Assembly: GCA_035079385.1 (NCBI GenBank)
Contig: JAVHKY010000052.1
Coordinates: 7,192,001-7,256,000, forward strand
Direction: 5' to 3'
Length of the DNA stretch: 64,000 nt
Source: Aspidiotus rigidus
Taxonomy: Eukaryota; Arthropoda; Insecta; Hemiptera; Diaspididae
Every line of letters begins with the position of its first letter. Position 1 is the stretch's first letter. Shown in pieces: positions 35,411 through 45,370 of this stretch. A program made the translations under genes and the position numbers. The notes beneath the pieces are model-generated. The model was not told the origin of the DNA. It did no database searches and saw only the letters and a program-made list of their open reading frames with translations.

Positions 35411-37147
35411 GAGAGCGGATCGGGCCTGACAAGTGCACGAACGAAAAACGCGAACGAACCCCCACTGGCGAGTTTATTTTATGTAACCGAGATGGGGCGA
35501 CCGCGTCGGTTTACTGCCATACTGCGAGTAAGAGTGATGCCGCGGGACTTTGAAATATTTTCCTACTTCTTGGACTTGTAAAATTTTTCATTTTCAATTC
35601 TCGGACTTTGAAATAATTTTCATACTTGTTGGACTTGGAATTATTTTTCAATACTTGGACTTGGAAATATTTTCAACTGTTGGACTTGTAAAAGAATTAT
35701 TTTTCAATTCTTGGACTTAGAAATATTTTCAACTGTTGGACTTGTAAAAGAATTATTATTCAATTCTTGGACTTGGAAATATTTTTAACTGTTGGACTTG
35801 TAAAATTTTTCATTTTCAATTCTCGAACTTTGAAATATTTTCAACTGGTGGACTTGGAATTATTTTCAACTCTTGGAATTTGAAATATTTTCATACTTCT
35901 TGGACTTGATGTAAAATTTTTCATTTTTGATTGTCTCCCACAGTTGAAAATATTACAAAGTCCAAGAATTAAAAATGATAAATTTTATAAGTCCAAGAAG
36001 TATGAAAATATTTCAAAGTCCAACAATTAAGAAATTCCAAGTCCAACAGTTGAAAATATTTCAAAGTCCGAGGATTGAAAATGGAAAATTTTACAAGTCC
36101 AAAAGATGAAAATATTTCCAAATCCCACAATCTAAAAATAATTACAAGTCCAACAGTTGAAAATATTTCCAAGTCCAAGAATTGAAAAATAATTCCAAGT
36201 CCAACAAGTATGAAAATTATTTCAAAGTCCGAGAATTGAAAATGAAAAATTTTACAAGTCCAACAGTTGAAAATATTTCAAAGTTCGAGAATTGAAAATG
36301 AAAAATTTTACAAGTCCAACAGTTGAAAATATTTCAATGTTCGAGAATTGAAAATGAAAAATTTTACAAGTCCAACAGTTGAAAATATTTTGAAGTCCCA
36401 GGATTGAAAATGAAAAATTTTACATCAAGTCCAAGAAGTATGAAAATATTTCAAAGCCCAACAGTTGAAAATATTTCTAAGTCCAAGAATTGAAAAATAA
36501 TTCTTTTACAAGTCCAACAGTTGAAAATATTTCCAAGTCCAAGTATTGAAAAATAATTCCAAGTCCAACAAGTATGAAAATTATTTCAAAGTCCGAGAAT
36601 TGAAAATGAAAAATTTTACAAGTCCAACAGTTGAAAATATTTCAAAGTTCGAGAATTGAAAATGAAAAATTTTACAAGTCCAACAGTTGAAAATATTTCA
36701 ATGTTCGAGAATTGAAAATGAAAAATTTTACAAGTCCAACAGTTGAAAATATTTTGAAGTCCCAGGATTGAAAATGAAAAATTTTACATCAAGTCCAAGA
36801 AGTATGAAAATATTTCAAAGTCCAACAGTTGAAAATATTTCTAAGTCCAAGAATTGAAAAATAATTCTTTTACAAGTCCAACAGTTGAAAATATTTCCAA
36901 GTCCAAGTATTGAAAAATAATTCCAAGTCCAACAAGTATGAAAATTATTTCAAAGTCCGAGAATTGAAAATGAAAAATTTTACAAGTCCAAGATGTATGA
37001 AAATATTAAGTCCCGCGGCATCACTCTTACTCGCAGTATGGCAGTGAACCGACGCGGTCGCCCCATCTCGGTTCCATAAAATAAACTCGCCAGTGGGGGT
37101 TCGTTCACGTTTTTCGTTCCTGCACTTGTCAGGCCCGATCCGCTCTC
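35411..37147. mobile_element. inner foldback element with GGACTTG minisatellite arms
   Basis: The ends are near-perfect inverted repeats of about 140 bp: GAGAGCGGATCGGGCCTGAC at 35,411, and GTCAGGCCCGATCCGCTCTC ending at 37,147. These GC-rich blocks include CGAGATGGGGCGACCGCGTC and TGATGCCGCGGGACTTT. Between them are tandem units of about 45-60 bp with GGACTTGGAAATATTTTCAA on one side (35,560-35,945) and the inverse on the other (35,946-37,015). The turning point is near 35,945. The flanks AACTAAAAG and AACTAAGAG form a 9-bp direct repeat with one mismatch, and Foldback elements make 9-bp duplications. No ORF. Confidence 0.75.
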
Positions 37148-37345
37148 AACTAAGAGCATCAAGCTAAAAGCCAAAGAATAAGATGTAAATATTTGGTGTA
37201 GAAATCAGAGATGGTAAGCCAGCCGTAAGCTCCAAGTTTTAAGCCGTATAAGCCGTATTTTATCGACTTTAAGCATTAAGCTTAAAGCCCAAGTCATATT
37301 CTTGTAAGCCGTAAGCTTTAAGCCAAGCTGTATTTTTTTGAGGGT

Positions 37346-37503
37346 CGTCACACACCTGAGCTACGCCACGCGAACTACGTAGCTCGGGCTACGTAGCCCG
37401 AGATATATGACCGTGAAATATCCCGGGCTACGTAGTCTGTGACGCTCCATTTACTGTGCAGAGCGGACTATGTAGTTCGCGTGGCGTAGCTCAGGTGTGT
37501 GAC
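37346..37503. mobile_element. 158-bp MITE with near-perfect 37-bp inverted ends
   Basis: CGTCACACACCTGAGCTACG and the following 17 bases recur inverted at 37,467-37,503, with perhaps one mismatch. The inner part also pairs (GGGCTACGTAGCCCG). It lies inside the AAGCTT-type repeat. Confidence 0.8.
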
Positions 37504-37662
37504 GGGCCTGAAACATCTGCCAAAAGAAATAGTAAACACTAAACAGTTGATACTTGATAGAAAAAGAGCAAAAGCCCCTGAAAAATTCGATTTTAAGCCA
37601 TAAGCTTTAAGTTTTAAGCCATATAGTTCGTATTTTTTCGGTTTCAGGCTTTAAGGTCTAAG

Positions 37663-37996
37663 CAGGGCTTGCGACTGAAATTTTTTTAATGGTTAACGGT
37701 TATCGGTCAAATGACATCACAAATTTTTTTGGTTATCGGTTATTGGTCAAAATGATCCTCCCAATTTTTTCGGTTATCGGTTATCGGTCAAGCTGTATTT
37801 TGACCAATAACTGTTAAATGTTGAAAAATATTTTGGTCAAAGTCCTAAAATTTTCGGTTAACGTTGTTAGAAGACCTAGAATTTTCGGTCAAATAACAGT
37901 TATAACCGAAAAAATAACGGTCAATCGGTCAAAATTGATATTTTCATTTCGGTTATAACAGTCGACCAAAAAATAACTGTTATTGTGCAAGCCCTG
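37663..37996. mobile_element. hAT-type MITE with CAGGGCTTGC ends
   Basis: The terminal inverted repeats are CAGGGCTTGC and GCAAGCCCTG. They are flanked by 8-bp direct repeats, GGTCTAAG and GGTTTAAG (one mismatch), which is the hAT signature. The interior repeats GGTTATCGGTCAA variants. It is inserted in the AAGCTT-type repeat. Confidence 0.8.
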
Positions 37997-38578
37997 GGTT
38001 TAAGCCATAGCCTTGTTCTTGTGAGCCATAAGCTTTAAGCTAAGCTAAGCTTCAGCTGTAAGCTCAAGCTTTATTATACAGCTTGACATCCCTGGTAGAA
38101 ATTATAGAGAAGGATGACAAGCTGAAAGCCTGAAGGTGTATATTATTAATAAGAGCAAAAACTTGGAAGTCGAAAGCTGAGTTGAGTAAGAAAGTCAAGA
38201 AGCTTAGCAAGAACCTCTTCCAGCCGACCAGCAGTCGGGTGCTTGTTTTCAAATGAATTACCTCGAAAAATAATATTTTATGAGTGAAATATCTTGAGAA
38301 ATATTCGAAATCCAATACTATTCTCGGACTTGGTTGTTTTTTTGAGTAAAATATTTCAAAAAAAATTTCCAAGTCCAAAAATATTATTGTACTTCATCTT
38401 TTTTTTTTGAGTAAAATTTTTGGAAACTATTCAAAGTCCATACAGACCCCCTTGATACAGACCCGCAGTCCAAAGCATGGATACAAGACGCAATACCGCG
38501 CAACGCGAGCGTGCAAACGCAAGAACTTGGAAGTCTTGCGGAATCATGTTCCCTCCAAATGTGGCGTGAAATACCGAC

Positions 38579-38666
38579 CCAAGTTTTCCAATAGCTGTGG
38601 CTTGTGTTTTGCCTACGTTTCTATCTGCAGGCAATTTATAACCCTTGCTTCTTTGTGGAGTCTTTT
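38579..38666 (-). pseudogene. possible jockey ORF1 remnant between two foldback elements
   Basis: The minus strand stays open through GYKLPADRNVGKTQATAIGK and runs into the right end of the outer foldback element. If that element is removed, it lies next to the jockey ORF1 tail at 33,045, which begins DSFGKQLEANNEGK. The frame relation is plausible but not proved. Confidence 0.3.
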
Positions 38667-40170
38667 TAACAGGGAACCTGTTTTATGGGGGGCTATTTGA
38701 GAAATCTGGCGTCCGCCGTGCGCCGTCCGCCGTCCAGCGAAAAACTTAGAAAAATTTCGACCCTTGAGCCATATATGATAGGAGAGGGACTTAGAAGAAT
38801 TTCGACTCTCGAGCTATATATGATAGAAGGGGGACATGGAAAAATTTCGACTCTCGAGCTATATATGATAGGAGGGGGACTTGGAAAAAATGACGGCTTC
38901 CTTAACGAAGTTAAACGAGGAACGCAGGGAACCTGTTTTATGATTCGAATGAGATTTGGTATTGAAAATTCAAGGAAGCCTAGATCATATATAGCTCGAC
39001 AGTCGAAATTTTTCTAAGTCCCTCTCCTATCATATATAGCTCGAGAGTCGAAATTTTTCTAAGTCCCTCTCCTATCATATATGGCTCGAGGATCGAAATT
39101 TTTCTAAGTCCTCCTTCTATCATCTATAGCTCGAGAGTCAAAATTTTTCTAAGTCCCTCTCCTATCATATATGGCTCGAGGATCGAAATTTTTCTAAGTC
39201 CTCCTTCTATCATCTATAGCTCGAGAGTCAAAATTTTTCTAAGTCCCTCTCCTATCATATATGGCTCGAGGATCGAAATTTTTCTAAGTCCCCCTTCTAT
39301 CATCTATAGCTCGAGAGTCGAGATTTTTCTAAGTCCCTCTCCTATCATATATAGCTCGAGAGTCGAAATTTTTCTAAGTCCCTCTCCTATCATATATGGC
39401 TCGAGAGTCGAAATTTTTTCAAGTTCCCCTTCAATCATATATAGCTCGAGAGTCGAAATTTTTCTAAGTCCCCCTCCTATCATATATGGCTCGAGAGTCG
39501 ATATTTTTCTAAGTCCCCCTTCAATCATATATAGCTCGAGAGTCGAAATTTTTCTAAGTCCCCCTCCTATCATATATGGCTCGAGAGTCGATATTTTTTT
39601 AAGTCCCCCTTCTATCATATATAGCTCGAGAGTCGAAATTTTTCTAAGTCCTCCTTCTATCATATATGGCTCGAGAGTCGAAATTTTTCTAAGTCCCCCT
39701 TCTATCATATATAGCTCGAGAGTCGAAATTTTTCTAAGTCCCTCTCCTATCATCTATAGCTCGAGAGTCGAAATTTTTTCAAGTCCCCCTCCTATCATAT
39801 ATGGCTCGAGAGTCGATATTTTTCTAAGTCCCCCTTCAATCATATATAGCTCGAGAGTCGAAATTTTTCTAAGTCCCCCTCCTATCACATATGGCTCGAG
39901 AGTCGAAATTTTTCTAAGTCCCCCTCCTATCATATATAGCTCGAGAGTCGAAATTTTTTCTAAGTCCCCCTCCTATCATATATAGTTCGAGAGTCGAAAT
40001 TTTTTCTAAGTCCCCCTCCTATCATATATAGTTCGAGAGTCGAAACTTTTCTAAGTCCCTCTCCTATTGTATATGGCTCGAGGGTCGCAATTTTTCTAAG
40101 TTTTTCGCTGGACGGCGCACGGCGCACGGCGGACTTCTCAAATAGCCCCCCATAAATAGGTTCCCTGTTA
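38667..40170. mobile_element. third foldback element with a 45-bp minisatellite
   Basis: The ends are inverted repeats of about 85 bp. On the left TTAACAGGGAACCT is followed by GGGGGGCTATTTGAGAA and a CCGCCGTGCGCCGTCCGCCG block. The right end is its inverse. Inside, three 45-bp units run forward (38,750-38,885). A 100-bp spacer follows, then about 24 units run in reverse (38,990-40,095). The unit contains TCGAAATTTTTCTAAGTCCC and ATCATATATAGCTCGAGAG. The long open frame in the array (ISTLELYMIEGGLRK repeated every 15 residues, 39,304-39,753 minus) exists only because 45 is divisible by three. I do not call it a gene. Confidence 0.75.
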
Positions 40171-40549
40171 ATATAAGCCAGTACTAACTCCTAATCACAT
40201 TATTTTCTAGCCATGTATAAAATATGTTGTGGCAAATGTTCCTTCTTATTTTTTTTTGGAATAATGACTTTTTCTTTTATTGTTCATTTTCCTTTTTTTC
40301 TTTTTCCTACGTTAAATATACGCTTAAATTTTTCAGCCTTGTTTGGTGGCTACGTAACTCTGAGAAATTTAGGAGCTTGCCAACGATTGCCAGCCAATTA
40401 TAGTTGCATAATTATAACAAAATATTGTGTTACAAAAATAAATGTTTTACCCCTGTATTCTACGAAATATAGTAACATAAAAGAAGAACATAAAAGAAGA
40501 ACGTGTTCCACGCCTAAACTATTCAGTTCTACTGAAAGTAAGACAATTG

Positions 40550-40603
40550 GGGGGTCCAGGGGGGCGCAGCCCCCCTGGCGAGGCGCGGAGCGCCGAGTTT
40601 TTG
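40550..40603. repeat. GC-rich hairpin pair
   Basis: CCAGGGGGGCGCAGCCCCCCTGG is a perfect inverted repeat (10-bp arms, 3-base loop), followed by the palindromic GGCGAGGCGCGGAGCGCC. It is a sharp GC island in AT-rich DNA. Such G-run hairpins recur as dispersed repeats in many genomes. Its origin here is unknown. Confidence 0.6.
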
Positions 40604-40818
40604 ACTGTGACCTATGTTTTGGCACCTTTAGCCTACAAATTAAAATAGTTATGTACCCCAAGAGTTTATTTCATGCGGTGTAAAATTTTATTTTCAAATA
40701 CTCTCGATCCACCATTGTGCTCCTTCCACCATCAAGCCTACTGTATTTCAAAAAAAAATTTCTCTTATCATGAAGATGAAATACTTCAGAACTTGTCAGT
40801 ACCTATTTTAGGACGCTG

Positions 40819-40934
40819 GAGGTATTCTGGCTCAATGTAAATAAACTGGCGAGGGGGGTGGGGGATGGTGGACCCATAAAGAATGTTCACCACCTTTGGA
40901 TTCAATGTTTGTTTACATTGAGCGAGAATACCTC
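40819..40934. mobile_element. 116-bp foldback MITE
   Basis: GAGGTATTCTGGCTCAATGT and TAAATAAAC recur inverted as GTTTGTTTACATTGAGCGAG and AATACCTC. The spacer is G-rich. No coding capacity. Confidence 0.65.
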
Positions 40935-41218
40935 TAGTATGGTATCTATTTGTAAGCAGCATATTTTATTGATGATATTTAGCCCATAGGTAATGTATCT
41001 GTACAGGTTTTAGCCCTAGTACAAGTAACAATTTCTATTATGTGACCTGTCACATTGAGCCCTATAATAATTAATGAGGACATGGATCGCCACATTTAGT
41101 CTTTATGTCATCTTTAATCCTTGCAGTTCTCTAATAGGGTGAGAAATTGATACAAATGGTGGAATGATTTTATATCACTTGATACCACTATGTTTTGCAT
41201 TTTACTTTGGCACTAATA

Positions 41219-41607
41219 TAGGGTTGCACAAAAATAAGTTGTTTTTTTTTTTCAAAAGTACAAGAAACGTGTTTTTTTTTAACTTCAAAATGGTTTTTTT
41301 TTTTGTTTAAAACATGTTGAGAATTGACATTTTTTCTTCAGAGTTATAAACATGTTTAAAACGGCATTTCTATACAAATTTTGTATATTTTTTTGTTTCA
41401 AACATAATGACCTAGCGCTTATTGCGGGGTTTCTCCAGGTTTTTTCCCTAGACACTCACGCTTTCTTGTATATGAGTACGCGTTGCGTTACCTTTTAAAT
41501 TCATGACGTGCTGTCCACATTCAAAACGTTTTGTTCTCGAATTTCAATGTTTAAGACATGTTTGGAACACTGTTTGAAACAATTTTGCTTAAACAATCGC
41601 AACCCTG
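41219..41607. mobile_element. hAT-type MITE nested in MITE A
   Basis: The ends TAGGGTTGC and GCAACCCTG are flanked by CACTAATA (41,211-41,218) and CACTGATA (41,608-41,615), an 8-bp target duplication with one mismatch. The interior has T-rich runs and repeated AACATGTTTAAAAC-like motifs. It has no transposase. Confidence 0.75.
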
Positions 41608-41618
41608 CACTGATAGTC

Positions 41619-41756
41619 TATAGTCTGATCGCAAATAGAATGAGTCACATAAACAAACCCGCAACCTGCTTTCATGCACAAATATTGATTACAAAACGAG
41701 GAAGCGCGGTTCGCGGGTTTGTTTATATGACCCATTCTATTTGCGATCAGACTATA
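41619..41756. mobile_element. 138-bp foldback MITE nested in MITE A
   Basis: TATAGTCTGATCGCAAATAG followed by AATGAGTCACATAAACAAACCC recurs inverted at the other end with one or two mismatches. It sits a few bases after the hAT-type MITE. Open frames across it on both strands are mirror artefacts of the inverted repeat. Confidence 0.75.
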
Positions 41757-41908
41757 ATAACTGTATCCCAAAACAAATTCTAGTAGTTCTCATATCATTT
41801 TCAAATTGTGGGTAACTGTTATCAGTCATCGAAATAGAGAAGTTTGAAGACAAAAATAATGACGTAACGACTAAATATGGCGGCCCATGTCCTCACTCGT
41901 TATTATAC

Positions 41909-43050
41909 CGTTCTAGTGTAGTCAATGACGGGATGTATATAAAATGACACAATCAAGAGAAAAACATTTTTGTGTCCTTGTTAAAAGACCCTTTCTTGCA
42001 AAATGTGAATTGTGGATTTTGATATAAAGAGACATAAGCACCAATTCTCCAGATTTTTTCAAAACTTCAAAACTATACTCATTATTCTGTTCACGTTAGG
42101 AAAACATAAAAAGTAGTACAAAGTACCGATTACTAATTACAAACTAGATTAATATCATAAGCTTGTTTTTAAGAAATAGTTTGTTCTTGTAATACTCGAC
42201 AAGCATGTGACGTCAATTGTGAATGGGACCAATCCTGGAAAATCTCTTCTCAATAGTCTCGTTGATTGATGTTTGTTGATTGATGTTTTTGCATACACGT
42301 CAATCTAACTATGACTGTAGGACAGTTATTAGTTTTATGCTTGCTTTAAAAGCTACAAACAAGTTGGAATAATTTTTTTTTTCTTTTTTCCTTCTCCATT
42401 GTAGTTTAGGTCTTCACAAAGCCAATGAGTGTGCTCGTACTACTCAGTGCGAGTTATATTAAGCTCTGAAGAAGCTTCAGGATTATTATTCCTTATAACT
42501 AAATGTTACTAGAAGACATCTTAATGATTTTTGGCTGGATAGTATCACAATCTTGAATGTCTTTCAAGTTCGAAAATGTTGTTTTTGCCATAAGGAAGTA
42601 TTGCAATACAATATCACGATCACCTTGTTGGGTCAAGCTTCCATATATTGCCTCCTGCGGCAACTTTTTCGCTATCGAGTCTGAATTGGCGAATAAAATT
42701 ACAAAACGCGGCGAACGTTTCAGTTAGCGATAGGAAGAACTATGCAGATTCAGGTAACGACAAGCAGCCCGCAACAGGCTGGATCAGGTTTGTGCCCTGT
42801 TGTTCTATGGAAATTAGAATTGACGTATATCAAAATTGGCGATCAGGCAAACTGTGTCTCTTGAATGACTAAAAAAAAAATGTTTCTTTCCGATTGCTGA
42901 TATGGATATTATGTCAATTAAACTTTGTACGACAGGGATCTTGTCATAATCACAGATCAACAGAACAGTCGCTTATACTGATGTAATTTCAATGAATAAA
43001 ATAATAATAAAGGATTTTTTTAGTTTGCTTCTCAAAAGTATCTGGCTTTA
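41909..43050. other. stretch with only a partial MITE copy
   Basis: AT-rich. Bases 42,810-42,935 carry one end (TTAAACTTTGTACGACAG) of the MITE family at 17.3 kb. No gene was recognised. Confidence 0.45.
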
Positions 43051-43216
43051 AAAGCGTCGTTCACACTAGCGTAATTTTCCGCGTTATATCACATAACGCC
43101 GCGTTAAAGTTGAACCGGTCCAACCCCAGACCCCTACCCCAGACCACAAGAAAATAAAAATAACGCGGCGTTATCGACTGTAACGCGGAAAATAACGCTA
43201 GTGTGAACGACGCTTT
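43051..43216. mobile_element. 166-bp MITE with 8-bp target duplication
   Basis: AAAGCGTCGTTCACACTAGC and the next bases (GTAATTTTCCGCGTTA) recur inverted (TAACGCGGAAAATAACGCTA, GTGTGAACGACGCTTT). The flanks are TGGCTTTA and TGGCTCTA, 8 bp with one mismatch. This suggests mobilisation by a hAT-like transposase. Confidence 0.85.
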
Positions 43217-43345
43217 TGGCTCTAAGCTTTCAGCCTTCAGCTTGCTTTCCAACCATGACTGTCTCTAGTAGCAGGTCGGAATAATAAAGCTGGCAAAGTG
43301 GCAATGACGCCGTGATGAAAAATACGGGGCTGAGTTTTATACAGG

Positions 43346-43745
43346 CTCTTATGAAAAAATCGTTGAAAAACACGTTAATCGTTGATTTCCAAATAGTATT
43401 TGATTCTGTAGAGAAAAAGTTTCTAATCAATATATGGAAAAAGTAAACGATTTTCGATTTTTTGAGCCCAGTCTCGTTAAGATTGATCTACTATAAAGCG
43501 ACTTATAAACATTTTAAAATAAAAAGTCCGGCAGAGGGCAAAGTGCGGCACATTACCACACTTTGTCTCCTGTACGACTTCATTTAAATAACTCGTTTTG
43601 TAGTTAATCAATCTTAACGAGACCTGGCTCAAAAAACTGAGAAGCGTTTACTCTTTCAATGTACAAATTCACTTTATCTCCACGGAATTGAATACTATTC
43701 GCAAATCAACAATTCACATGTTTTTTGAGTTTTTTTCCATAAGAG
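43346..43745. mobile_element. 400-bp foldback with about 190-bp arms
   Basis: The left arm carries CTCTTATGAAAAAA, AATCGTTGATTTCC, AATAGTATTTGATTC, AGTAAACG, TTTTTTGAGCC and TCTCGTTAAGATTGAT in order. The right arm carries their inverses in reverse order (ATCAATCTTAACGAGA, GGCTCAAAAAA, CGTTTACT, GAATACTATTCGCAA, CATAAGAG). Part of the interior resembles MITE family B. No ORF. Confidence 0.75.
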
Positions 43746-44084
43746 TGTGTACATTTGTTTGCCCCTAACGATGTTGCCGATTCTCAAATATTCCGGCCTG
43801 ATACTACATATGGCCATGGTTTAATTCTGCGTGATAATTTGGGCTGGTCAGCCGCCTAGAAGCGTTACAACTATACCATGGTTACAACTAAACGGTATCA
43901 GGGTAAATTTACCAGTAGAATGTTCAGCGAGTAATCTCAAAAAATGTTCTAGAGAAGCCAAGATCATGTTTCATGTCTTTTATATGGTAGCATACTAGTT
44001 TGTCTTTGTCGTGCTTCCTTTGCTTAATCTGGGAGTACCACCTTCTTGTTGTCCATACGCGAGTAAACCCTCTTCTTGGACTAG

Positions 44085-44345
44085 TATGTCTTCTTTAGAA
44101 TATCTCAAGTTGAGAGCTCACTCGCTCCGCTTGTTCGCCCCCTTCTTCGACTAGTATGAGTCTACTTTAGAATATTTCAAGCTAATGGCTTTTGGGATTT
44201 TGGAATATTTCAAGCTACTGGTTTTTGAGGGGATGGTCTAGTAAAAGTCTACGTTAGAATATTTCAAGTTAATAGCTTTTTGGGGTCATGGTCTAGTATG
44301 TGTATAACAAAAACTGACTAGCTCATTTTATGCAGTATACTAGTG
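44085..44345. repeat. short tandem repeat with TTTAGAATATTTCAAG
   Basis: Four degenerate units of about 60-75 bp contain variants of TTTAGAATATTTCAAGCTA and GGTCTAGTA. No coding meaning was seen. Confidence 0.55.
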
Positions 44346-44363
44346 TATGCCTGGTTTATACTT

Positions 44364-44728
44364 GAGGACCTAACTGTAAAAAGGGCGTCCGTGAAGAAAA
44401 ATTCATTACAGAAAAATCAGTTTGAAGTTTCAGTTCAAAATATCTCCGCAACAACGAGTTTAATCAAAAAAATGGTAAGGATGAAAATTAAAGAGCAACT
44501 CTTCTTCTATAAGAAACGATAATCACATTTTGAATACATCCAGAAACGAACAAAGTAGAGATCATTGAAAATATGACAACGGACGCCCTTCTTGCTAAGA
44601 TGGAAAAAATTGTGGGTTAAAAAAAAAAAAAAAATTATAAAAGATAGTTTATGATCTGAAACGCACAAAAATCGAGGTCTCCGCAAAAAGGGCGTCTGTC
44701 CGACGGACGCCCTTTATACAGATAGGTC
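44364..44728. mobile_element. MITE with GAGGACCTA ends
   Basis: GAGGACCTAACTGTAAAAAG followed by GGCGTCCGT recurs inverted as ACGGACGCCC, TTTATACAGATAGGTCCTC. An inner GGACGCCCTTCTTG gives a further inverted pair. The flanks share ACTT. No ORF. Confidence 0.8.
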
Positions 44729-44779
44729 CTCACTTGCTACATTGATATGCATTATGCACTCTTAGTATAAAGCTATTAT

Positions 44780-45370
44780 AAAACTAGAAGCTAGTATATA
44801 AACTGGCTGGTGTGAACTCGCGGGATGAACTCGCAGATTTTTGAATCACCCACGGAGAAACGAGAGTGAAGCAGAGAACTTCTTCATCCATTATAAGTCT
44901 AATTTGTGACTAGTAAAATCCTAGTATAAAGCGATTATAAAGCTAGTACATAAACTGGCCGGTGTGAACTCGCAAAATTTCAAATTAGGGGTTAGGGCAG
45001 TAGTAGGCCTAGTATAAAGGAGCGTATACCTACTATAAACCAGGTTTATACTAGCTAAGATATAGCCTAGTAGAGGCCTAGACTTGTTTAGGCCTAGTAT
45101 AAAGAAGAAGCATAAAGCTGTACTAGGATCACATGTTGAAGAGTATGCGAGGTTTATACTAGCCAATCTGTAGGCTGGTAGATGCCTAGACTTGTTTAGG
45201 CCTAATATAAAGGAGCGTAGACCTAGTATGAATCTAGTATAACTTCAGGACACTGATCTAGTACAAACTAGGCCGGGTGAACTCGCAAATTTCTGAATAA
45301 CCCACGGGGTAGAGATTTGCATGCGCACGCGTGGGTGAAGGGGGAGCCACTCGCAAAATTTCAAATTAGG
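44780..45370. repeat. degenerate dispersed-tandem repeat
   Basis: Repeated phrases include CTGGCYGGTGTGAACTCGC (about four times), GGCCTAGTATAAAGGAGCGTA, and TTTCAAATTAGGGGT followed by CAGGGCAG. The order is irregular, so this looks like an old, rearranged satellite. Confidence 0.5.

Larger units (their letters stand above)
37190..38090. repeat. AAGCTTTAAGCC-type degenerate repeat, interrupted
   Basis: Irregular repetition of variants of TAAGCCGTAAGCTTTAAGCC and GTATTTTTT, broken by two inserted MITEs (37,346-37,503 and 37,663-37,996). A related stretch lies at 53,500-53,690. Its origin is unknown. Confidence 0.5.
33046..38578. mobile_element. large foldback element (outer), with tandem-repeat arms
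   Basis: Terminal blocks of about 130 bp are inverted copies: GTCGGTATTTCACGCCACAT at 33,046, and ATGTGGCGTGAAATACCGAC ending at 38,578. Both contain CTTGCGTTTGCACGCTCGCG or its inverse, and GCTTTGGACTGCGGGTCTGT or its inverse. Inside the blocks lie arrays of about 60-65 bp units carrying a variant of ACAAAGTACCAGAATATTAT and GGACTTGGAATATTTT. They are in one orientation at 33,150-33,850, turn over at about 33,870-34,265, and are present again at 38,270-38,420. This is Foldback architecture. The middle holds a second foldback element and two MITEs. No transposase was seen. Confidence 0.65.
40171..41062. other. inter-element sequence with a short foldback MITE and a GC hairpin
   Basis: No gene. 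Two features stand out and are listed separately (40,550-40,603 and 40,819-40,934). The rest is AT-rich. Confidence 0.5.
41063..41908. mobile_element. MITE family A, copy 1 (carries two insertions)
   Basis: The ends TATAATAATTAATGAGGACA and, inverted, TATAATAACGAGTGAGGACA are shared with copies at 46,767 and 61,233. Interior landmarks are ATCCTTGCAGTTC, GTTTTGCATTTTA, AACTGTTATCAGTCA and CGACTAAATATGGCGGCCC. The inverted repeats extend about 50 bp (including TAGTCGTTACGTCAT). This copy is split by 540 bp of later insertions at 41,219-41,760. Confidence 0.85.

Noticed and set aside
39304..39753. 149-codon minus-strand ORF with perfect 15-residue repeats
   Set aside because: It is an artefact of a 45-bp satellite in a foldback element. 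The same array gives similar open frames elsewhere and has no start context or splice support.
41508..41783. Overlapping ORFs on both strands with similar peptides
   Set aside because: They mirror each other because they cross the inverted repeat of a 138-bp MITE.
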